From contig JAPEVF010000301.1 of the NCBI GenBank assembly GCA_029747585.1, forward strand, positions 1 through 53,130: 53,130 bases of DNA, read 5' to 3'. This document shows, in pieces, positions 45,750 through 53,130 of the stretch (positions are counted from its first letter, which is position 1; the number at the start of each line of letters is the position of its first letter). The notes beneath the pieces are model-generated. The model was not told the origin of the DNA. It ran no database searches and was given only the letters and a program-made list of their open reading frames with translations. Origin of the DNA: Pleurotus djamor. Taxonomy: Eukaryota; Basidiomycota; Agaricomycetes; Agaricales; Pleurotaceae. The translations under genes were made by a program, and so were the position numbers.

Positions 45750-48398
45750 TTAGTATTGGTACCCCGTGTAAGGGTACGGATCGTCCCAAGATTCTACAGA
45801 CAGAAGAGGTCAGCAAACGAGCGGATGAGAGGTGGGAAGTAAAAAGTGAAGGGGGAGGGAAGTAAGAAGGAACAAAGCAGTGGACATAAACGTAAATCGA
45901 AGAAAATGGACCAATATAGAGGAACCGCAGGGAAACGAACGGGACGATGGCGACGAGTAAGGGTGAACGGAGGGAGAGGATGGAATGTGTGTAGTTATCG
46001 TGAAGGGTGAGGTCCGAAGCGAAAAGAGGGGAGGAGGAAGGAAACGAAGCTCGGAGGGAGTACGTAGGCAGGTATGACATGGGGTGCATGGATATGTTCG
46101 TAGGGCGAGCGAGCGTGCACAGGGTGGTGCGTACGATCCTATGAAGCTGTCCGTAGGGCAAAGGAACGAGAAGGTAGCAAACTGGAGTAGAAGCGAAGGG
46201 AAGGGAACACCAATGTGGAGTGTCGTGTGCCCAAGGTAAGATGAATGTGAAGCGAGGAAGAAAGAACGAAGTCGGCAGTATCGTATGAGCACAGAGAGGA
46301 GTGGGCAAGCGAGGGAATAGGTACGAAGGGCGTGGAAGCGCAAGGGGGAAATGGGAGGGTGTAGCATGGGTGAGAGCAATGTGAAGGGGTAAGGAGGTGG
46401 CTGGATACACGTCCGACATCGAAACGGGTAACACAACTACGTGAAAACGATGAAGAACCGATGGCAGGTGGAGGTACGTAGGGTGGAATCGAGCAGGGAG
46501 CGAGTGCGAGCATGCAGAAGGGGAGTAGGAGGAAGGGATCTCCACAAAACGAGGGAGAAGCAAAGGAAAGCAAAGAAAACCGCAAAGAAAACCGCAGAGA
46601 AAAAAAGTACGAGCAAAACGGAAGAAAGCAACAAAGGAAGAAGGGAGAGGAAACGGTGGCGGAGAACGTACCTTCTGTGATACTCCTCCATCCGAGAAAC
46701 AGAACTCCCACCGACGCCGTCTCCAAGATCGTCGCTACGAACGAACCATCGATTCGTGATGAGGAACCCTACAAAGTCAAGAGTTTGACGTCAGTGGTCG
46801 TTTTCGAGGGGGAGGGGAGGAGCAACGGAGGGTCTCCCGTCGAAACCAAAATGACACCATGCCGAGGATGGTGCAGGTGGAGGTGGAAGTAGGGAAGATG
46901 TGAAAAAAGATGAAACGATCAACTTACCCGACATATCACCCGTCCCAGCAGGAACCACGCCAGCTGGCTCAACACGAACAGCACAAACGCGAGGACGTAG
47001 TACCACATCGGTTTGATTTCGTTGAGGATCGCTAGGATCGTGTACGCCGTGATGGCGAAAAAGATTATCGTCGCGCTGTCGAATCAAGGGAATTAGTTGA
47101 GCATGAGTTACGCGAGGATGAGACGAGAGGGTGGTGGCATGGCGATTTCGCGGGGAAAAAGGATAAATTCAAGGAAGCGTGGTAGGTGAGGACGGGGAGT
47201 ATGGGTAGAGGAGGTAACTCAAGTGGAAGAAGGGGACGGGGAAGTGGAGGGGAAGGGAAGGGATGTATGGATATCGACAAGGTAGCAGTAAGGGGTGGGA
47301 TGTGAGGGGGAAACGAGGAGGGAAGCGAGCGCGAGGCAGTGGAGGATGAAGAAAAAAGAGACTCACGCGCCAGGCCATATACTCGTCAACACAAACAGAG
47401 GGATGTTCCTCAACGCCTCTGGGGGGTTACTCGGTCCGAAAGCACTTGTGAAGCTGAAGGCCGTATCGAGGGCGATGTAGGTCGTCGCCGCGAAGAAGAC
47501 GAACGCGAATATCGAGAACGGCTGCGGAGAGAAAGGTTAGAAAACCATCCCGATCACAAGGAAAAGCAGGGTAAAAAGAACGGGAAAATTTGGAACGTCA
47601 GAGGGAAGAAGGCGTTGGCGGTGGGGGAATCAAGCACGAGGAACGGCGGAGGGGAAGGAGGGGAGTCGAGGAGGGGAAGGAGAGGAAACCAAGGACAAGG
47701 GGGATAAAGAAAGAGAGAAAAAAACGCACCACGACGCTAGCCATCGTCCCATCCTCCACAAACTGCAACGCCACCAGCGAATTCGCAAGCAACATCCAGA
47801 ATAACGATGCCACCACGCCTGCGTGTATAGCTGTGAGTACCGTCAGCGCTGTCGATCCTTGTTCGAGCAACGCGCCGGTCGTGAGGAGTTGGAAGATAAG
47901 CGAGAGGAAGTACATGGATAGGCAAATTCGAAGTTCGATCCGGCCTGTCGAGGAAACGGGTTAGGACACCACGAATTGATGGATGATGGGAGATGGGAGA
48001 GGTACGAGGGGGATGGGGAGTGGAGATATGACTAGAAACCGTACGCACCGACAGCAGCCTTCCGCCGTGAGACCAAAAATATGAGAAACACCACCAACAC
48101 CATGCTGACACCGCACGCGACGATATTCGCTATGTTGGCTAACGATCCCGGCGTTCCAACGGGTGCGATTCCGCATGACGGGTTGATACCGAGTGGCGCA
48201 GTTGATGGAGTCGAGGAAAGGCCTTGCAGCGTTGACGGGGAGTGGAATTGTAGCTACGCGGCGCCGACGAGGGTTAGCACGCACGAAAAAAGACTTCTGA
48301 AGATGGAACGGAGTACTCACCTGTCGATAGAAGAGATTACACCAAGGATAACTCGGCGTATCCGTACACAACGGCTCGAAATCCCCAAACTGAACCAT
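45750..48398 (-). CDS. CHS7: Chitin synthase export chaperone CHS7
   Basis: Chs7 is an ER membrane protein needed for chitin synthase to leave the ER. Seven exons: 48398-48321, 48253-48049, 47944-47730, 47521-47367, 47075-46928, 46768-46672 and 45793-45750, all in phase, 313 aa. It starts MVQFGDFEPLCTDTPSYPWC, the family's N-terminus with two Cys, then GINPSCGI, followed by about seven membrane helices (MVLVVFLIFLV, YFLSLIFQLLTTGALL, VVASLFWMLLANSLVALQF with VEDGT, FAFVFFAATTYIAL, IIFFAITAYTILAIL, YVLAFVLFVLSQLAWFL, ILETASVGVLFLGW). The last exon holds only ESWDDPYPYTGYQY, behind an unusually long 878-nt intron. Several introns are also longer than those elsewhere in the window. The length matches the family. 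Confidence 0.92.
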
Positions 48399-49666
48399 CT
48401 TTTCCTCAAACTCTCTTCTTTCTTCCGATTTCTTTTCGCTTCGTGGGTGGGTTGATACGCGTACCCGAGGTAGGACGCTATTAGATATTTATATCTCGAA
48501 AACCGAGAGGAGAGTGGTACAGGGAAGGGGAACGAGGAGATGGCGGGAGGAAGGGTCAGAAACAGTCCGTTCGTCGTCGTTGTCAAGGGCAACCACCAGA
48601 ACAAGCGCTGGCATTTCCCCCCACACGCATCAGGCACTTTTTCCCTGTGCGTGGGAACAACGAGAACAATAGCAGCCGTGGGGAGCCATGTGGCGCAATT
48701 GACCCCGTGGTTTCCTCGGCTCGTTATCGGATCGATCGAGACATGCTTCGTCGTCGTCGGTGACGATGAGCTCAACGTCTCGCTCGACGACACCGGACTC
48801 TTTCTAAACGAGTTCGAATCCTTTCCAGCATCAACTCACGCCCTTTCCGTGCCTACTGAACGCATCCCGCTCAGACTCTGCTCCTCTGACTGCTTCCCAA
48901 AATTTCCTCGACCTCTGCGCAACGGCGTCGACATCACGATAAACGGTTCACATTTTCTGGAATTCGACCTCCTACACGAGCCTGCTTTTCCTTTCCCTTC
49001 CTCCCCTCCCTGATCACTCCTTCCGATTAGAATTGACACAACCAGATGGTTCGTGGTCGTTCTCGCCGGCCATCGAGGTGTGTAAAGTATCACTCGACGA
49101 CGTTGGGTCTTCTTGTAACGGCTCGGATTACTTCCGAGATTCCCCTCTCCTTTGTACTTCTTCGTCATTCCGTCCAGTTTCCGCAGCCTCCTATATACTT
49201 GCCTCTGAGGTATATAAGGTCTTGATTATCATGTATTATTACAAGTTCGCTTGAATCGACTCGTTATCCCTGTCTTTCCGAGTGAATCCTTCTCCTGTGT
49301 GACGCTCCTATCCGCCTTTGGGGTAGCAACGTTACACTTCTCTAACCACTGTCTATCCGTTCTCGATCACAATCCATATACCATTTGACAGCGGAATTAG
49401 CACAATTCCTTTTCATCCACTCCGGCTCTCCTCCTCACATCTTCCTCAAGTCTCAACCTCTCCTCGACCGTGTCATCATCACGATTCGCCTTCTAGAACT
49501 CTCCTTCCTACCCGAGCCTGCTCCCTCCCTCATTCCCTTTCCCTNGTCTTTCCCTCTCCTTCCTTCCCTTCCCTTCTTCCAAATAGAATTCACGCATCCG
49601 CATCCGCATCCCCGTTCCACCTTCCCTTCAAACTCCTATGATCATACACAGGCCTCTACGGTAAAA
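48399..49666. other. Upstream region of CHS7
   Basis: A 157-codon plus-strand ORF at 48540-49013 overlaps this promoter region and shows no motif or codon signal that I can trust. An N lies at 49546. No other feature was supported. Confidence 0.45.
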
Positions 49667-49793
49667 TGATACATCAAATAGTGTACTTACTGAAGAATGA
49701 CGATACATCAAATGCTGTAATCCATGAGAATCGTTGAATGATACATCCATCAGCATTGATGGATGGATCAACAGCGCGGTGATTGATGTATCA
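49667..49793. repeat. Small inverted-repeat element with TGATACATC words
   Basis: TGATACATCAA at 49667 pairs with TTGATGTATCA at 49783-49793. Two more forward copies of GATACATC lie between (49702 and 49740) and a hairpin CCATCA-GCAT-TGATGG at 49748-49763. This may be a small MITE of about 127 bp. Confidence 0.55.
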
Positions 49794-50618
49794 ACAGTCC
49801 CGCCACGTTTTGAGCACGTTGGTAGTCCCTTCCGCTTGGCTTGGGGCGTGCTCGCTGTTGGGTGGTCGTGCCGTTGTCAAACATGTTGCGTTGTACGGGG
49901 AGCTGATTATGGCAGGCATCGAGAAGCGATCCTTGAGATTTGCGATCGGTCTTATTCCAGCCATGACGCCGATTGGATCTGTGATGGACCCAAAGTGGAC
50001 ATCCAAATTTAGCTGTGTGTGCGTCTTGTGGAAAGTTTCGGGACATTGGAGAACGGAAAATGACATACGAAGACATACCGCCATGAATATTTTCCTCAGC
50101 TTTGCACACTTCTTGAAAGCGACATTATGTATTCGCGTGTACTTTTTGAACACCTTACCTCTGAGGGGATGGCAGCGGAAAACGTGCGGAAAACAGAAAA
50201 AGAACATATGAAAACATAGAACGTAGGGGTTTTCGTTTGGCTTCGCACGCAAATCGAAAGCCCCAATCACATATTTGAGCGTGTTTTCCATACCTAGGCC
50301 AAGGGTGAATTGCTTGCGTCGCGGACGAAACATACCGAAACCTGAGAGAAATAAAACATATAGAAATTTGATAGAAATACCAAAAAGAAACCTTGTTGAG
50401 TATAATTGAGCCCGATATTGGAGTGCCTTGTAGCCATAATCAACGCCTGTGTTGTCACTGAGATGGGATGAATTGACAGACACGAAGGACGAACAAAATG
50501 TTCTGTGTCTAAGTCCTAAGCGCTCGAGCAACTTCAAAAATTTTCTAAGTCCAAAGCGCGTGTCTTGCCGTCTCGGCCACTTAGACTTTCCTTTTTTGCT
50601 TGTATCGCTGGGAGGCAT
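49791..50618 (-). CDS. Doubtful 275-codon hypothetical ORF
   Basis: A single open frame starts MPPSDTSKKGKSKWPRRQDT at 50618 and runs 275 codons. The first 25 residues are basic and look like a real N-terminus; the centre is Phe- and Cys-rich with CFHMFFFCFPHVF and the end overlaps the inverted-repeat element at 49667-49793. A possible intron acceptor (TTTCTCTCAG) lies inside, so a spliced form is possible. I recognise no family. The chance of a 275-codon frame is low but not negligible at this base composition. Confidence 0.3.
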   Translation of the reverse strand: MPPSDTSKKGKSKWPRRQDTRFGLRKFLKLLERLGLRHRTFCSSFVSVNSSHLSDNTGVDYGYKALQYRAQLYSTRFLFGISIKFLYVLFLSGFGMFRPRRKQFTLGLGMENTLKYVIGAFDLRAKPNENPYVLCFHMFFFCFPHVFRCHPLRGKVFKKYTRIHNVAFKKCAKLRKIFMAVCLRMSFSVLQCPETFHKTHTQLNLDVHFGSITDPIGVMAGIRPIANLKDRFSMPAIISSPYNATCLTTARPPNSEHAPSQAEGTTNVLKTWRDC

Positions 50619-50805
50619 AGGCGCCCACCTGTGGACAAGTTGAAATCAAGTTGAAATCATCGGTCTTTGTCGACACTCTGTCAGGTAATACGGAGCACTA
50701 GACACTGGCATTGGCACAACTAACTACTACATTTGTACCCAAAAAACTACTAACTGATAGCAAAACTGTAACCGTAATAATCACAACATGTAACTATGTG
50801 TACTC

Positions 50806-52717
50806 TCAGTTCTCCTTGCCACAAGCTACTGTAGGCTCAACCTCTTTTCGTGTCTGGGTCTTGCGGACGCGCTTTCCGGGAACAATCAATGAAGTGTCGG
50901 GGTTATCGCGTGTACGCTTGCCGGTGTGGACGGGGGGGATCGGCGAGTGGTTCAAGGGGAGCAGCAGGGGGAGGAGTATTAACGACATTCAGATCCATGG
51001 GAGTGATCCCAGTGGAGGCAGGTTTAGCAGCGGCGGATCCCAGCGTGGTCTCGACAGGAGAAACGGGAGACTCGTTCGCGACAGAGTCATGAGGCAGCTG
51101 GTATAGGGTGGTAGTATTGAGTTCGGGAATGTTGACAGCCTCTGTAAGCGCATCCTCAGTCAAGGTGTTGGTGGAGGTGTTGTTGGTGGTTGCTCCCGGA
51201 GTCGTAGTCGATGAGACGATGGTGGAAGCCTGAGGTGGCAGATTGATAGGCTCGGGAAAAGTGGGCTGCAGGGCGTAAGCACCGCCGATGTTTCCCTCGA
51301 CTCCTCCCTCGACTCCTCCCCCAACGGTGAAGTCAATGTCGAAGAAATCACTGCCAGACGGATCGATGAAGTCGCTGGGCAATGGCGTGTGGAGCTCCTC
51401 AAGCAACGAGAGGAGCACAGGATTGGGATCAGTAGGGATGGTGGACGCAGTGTTGGCAACATTGGGAGGGAAGAGGTGGCCAGAAAACTCTGTGGGAGCG
51501 ATGGAGATGACGGGGGCTACTGGAACCACTGGAACGATGGGGGTATTGGGAACAACTGGGTTAGAGGGAGTAAGGGAGGGAGTCAGGACTTCGGCGGCAT
51601 TGGGAATCGAAGGCTCGAGGGCAGCCATGCCCTGAGACACTTTGAAAGCTCGAGAAGCACATTCAGCAGGTGCTGTAGATGGATGTGAGTACCAAAAAGG
51701 GATATGAATATGAATAGACTTGACACGCACTGTACACTGAATTGAGGAACGCAGAGAACGGAGCAGCCACATTTTCCTTGAAGTTCGGCATAGCACCCCA
51801 TGTAGCACCTGCATGGTTTTGGCCATAGTGTACCCTATTCATGTCGATGTCAGCGTTAGAAAAACAGAGAAAAATGGAGAAAATAATAACAACTCACGCG
51901 ATGGTGTTGATACGACCACCGTTCCGAGGGTCTGGTCCACCAGCCAGCAGAGTAAACTTCCACCCTGTGATCGTTCCGAGTAGCTGCGCGAAGCCTTTGA
52001 AATGGGAAGGAAGGTCCTTGATAGCTCTAGGGGAGGATCAGTGTCAATGAAGGTTTCGGAGAGATAACCACCTACTCGGCATAGGAGTGGGGGGTGGGTG
52101 TGGTATCAACTTCAACCGCGAGGTCAGCCTTGGCCTTATTGAACTCGGCTTGGATCATCTGCTTTTCTTGATCACCCTCTTTCTCATAGCATTGGACGGT
52201 CGCCTCGTGAACAATGCTCAGGCGTTCACTGCTGGTTGGTTTGGCAGGAAGGGCGGCGATTTTGGCTTCAACGATTGGGTGGATATGGCTGGTGTACTTC
52301 TTGCAGTAGAACTGTAGGAGCTGGGGCGCACGTCTTCCTCTGGTCGCGTGTAGCTTGAGATACTTCTCAACGAAATCGTAGATAGGAAGACCTCGGGCGC
52401 ATGGTACAGCGTGGTTCTGAAACCAGCGCTTAATATACTAAAATGGGCAATGTGTCAGCACGTGGTGGTTGGCCNAAAAAAAAACAGGGACGTCTGACCT
52501 TCTTCCACCCATCCACTACCTGCCCATGTAACTTCTCCCTCTCCATGACGTCGACAATTTGCATGTTTGCCATGACTGGCCACTTCTGGAACCATGCTGG
52601 GAACAACTTATCCCACACCTTATCGAGCCTGCTGGCTTTCTTCCCCTCAAGATAGGCATCCACCCAGCCCTCGAGGAAACTTTTTTGCGCGGCACATACT
52701 TTGTCACGAGGAGCCAT
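50806..52717 (-). CDS. Conserved-looking protein of unknown function, probable frameshift near the end
   Basis: Exons: 52717-52499, 52437-52076, 52026-51898, 51834-51731, and the last from 51672. The N-terminal half is helical and charged (WVDAYLEGKKASRLDKVWDK, YIKRWFQNHAV, FYCKKYTSHIHPIVEAKI), then IKDLPSHFKGFAQLLGTITG and GGPDPRNGGRINT. I recall such proteins as multi-copy families of unknown function in agaricomycetes. The second half is disordered, rich in Pro, Thr, Ser and Ala. The main frame stops at 50903, but a run of seven G (50932-50938) marks a likely length error: one base less opens a basic C-terminus with VPGKRVRKTQTRKEVEP that stops at 50806. The N at 52475 is in the first intron. 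It is divergent from the gene at 52908. Confidence 0.65.
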
Positions 52718-52842
52718 TAATGGCTGCGGGAGTGGAAGGATGTCGAATAGGAATAGGGTGCGTCAAGAGGTGTGCTGAGGGCAATGGATGTATCAGTCAA
52801 CCCCGTACGTTTTCTTTTAACGTTTTTTGAGAATATTTTTTG

Positions 52843-52850
52843 TATATAAG
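52843..52850 (+). promoter_or_regulatory. TATA box of the right-edge gene
   Basis: TATATAAG lies 58 nt upstream of the ATG at 52908. Confidence 0.55.
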
Positions 52851-52907
52851 AACTGAGACGTTGCTCACTACTTCCCCAGTCCACCACTTCGGTTTACTCT
52901 AACAACA

Positions 52908-53130
52908 ATGCAACAAAACGTCAACGACGCTGATCTCCCCGGTCTCTTCAACCACCTCGGGCTGGGTGCGCCTGCCACCATGAACAGTAAGTCATTAACG
53001 NTTTCCTTATTCGCCCTTTTTTTTTCTTATACTTGCTTCTCTAGATACCATCGGTGTCTTTCGCTGCGTGAACTGCGGTATCCCCAGCAGTGTAGTCATC
53101 ATGATGGCGTTAGCTCCCGCCGACGCAGCT
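52908..53130 (+). CDS. 5' part of a gene running off the right edge
   Basis: Exon 1 (52908-52986) encodes MQQNVNDADLPGLFNHLGLG and ends at a GTAAGT donor. The intron holds an N (53001) before a T run. Exon 2 starts at 53045 with NTIGVFRCVNCGIPSSVV and continues past the window. The CVNC pair could be part of a zinc-binding knuckle. The product cannot be named from this piece. The start is 190 bp from that of the divergent gene at 52717. Confidence 0.6.
   Translation, partial: MQQNVNDADLPGLFNHLGLGAPATMNSKSLTXSLFALFFSYTCFSRYHRCLSLRELRYPQQCSHHDGVSSRRRS

Noticed and set aside
45721..46563. 280-codon minus-strand ORF
   Set aside because: It overlaps the last exon and last intron of CHS7 in another frame; the pyrimidine-rich strand has few stop codons and the product is a low-complexity Ser/Pro/Leu sequence.
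48540..49013. 157-codon plus-strand ORF upstream of CHS7
   Set aside because: No motif, no promoter and no splice context; it lies in the CHS7 promoter region.

Overview
The window looks like nuclear DNA of a mushroom-type basidiomycete (Agaricomycetes). The genes are split by many introns of about 50-60 nt with GT...AG ends, the protein families are fungal (TIM50, CHS7, MFS sugar porters, F-box and HMG-box proteins), and the transposons include Plavaka and KDZ types that are typical of agaricomycetes. All calls come from reading the sequence; no database search was run. The family names rest on recognised motifs.

Layout. (1) 1-8 kb, housekeeping: a truncated PH-like protein gene (-), an F-box protein gene (-) and, divergent from it, TIM50 (+). 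(2) 8.3-16.3 kb: two closely related MFS sugar transporter genes in inverted orientation, on either side of a gene for a secreted protein. The transporters share almost every exon length, including a 14-nt micro-exon. (3) 17.8-22.7 kb: a large intron-containing gene for a SpvB/FG-GAP/RHS-repeat protein like the bacterial TcB/TcC family, without the RHS core and variable C-terminus. (4) 22.9-24.8 kb: an HMG-box transcription factor. (5) 24.9-30.5 kb: a broken Ty3/gypsy element interrupted by a probable solo LTR and followed by AT-rich LTR-like DNA with a regular array of TGACTC dyads and a run of hairpins. (6) 30.5-32.4 kb: two small divergent host genes of unknown function, near three copies of a 41-bp hairpin repeat. 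(7) 33.3-42.1 kb: a mobile-element mosaic with an Ulp1-like protease, a charged coiled-coil protein, a non-autonomous KDZ derivative with TIRs and target duplication, a Plavaka transposase, a second coiled-coil protein convergent with it, and a 275-bp MITE. (8) 45.7-48.4 kb: CHS7, the chitin synthase export chaperone. (9) 49.7-53.1 kb: a small inverted-repeat element, a doubtful ORF, a conserved-looking gene of unknown function, and the first exons of a gene running off the right edge.

The isolated N characters matter. In three host genes removing the N restores the frame or splice site, so there they look like spurious extra bases. In the Ulp1 gene they are dense and act as in-frame ambiguous bases, which suggests collapsed repeat copies. 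Several apparent frameshifts should therefore be treated as assembly problems first.
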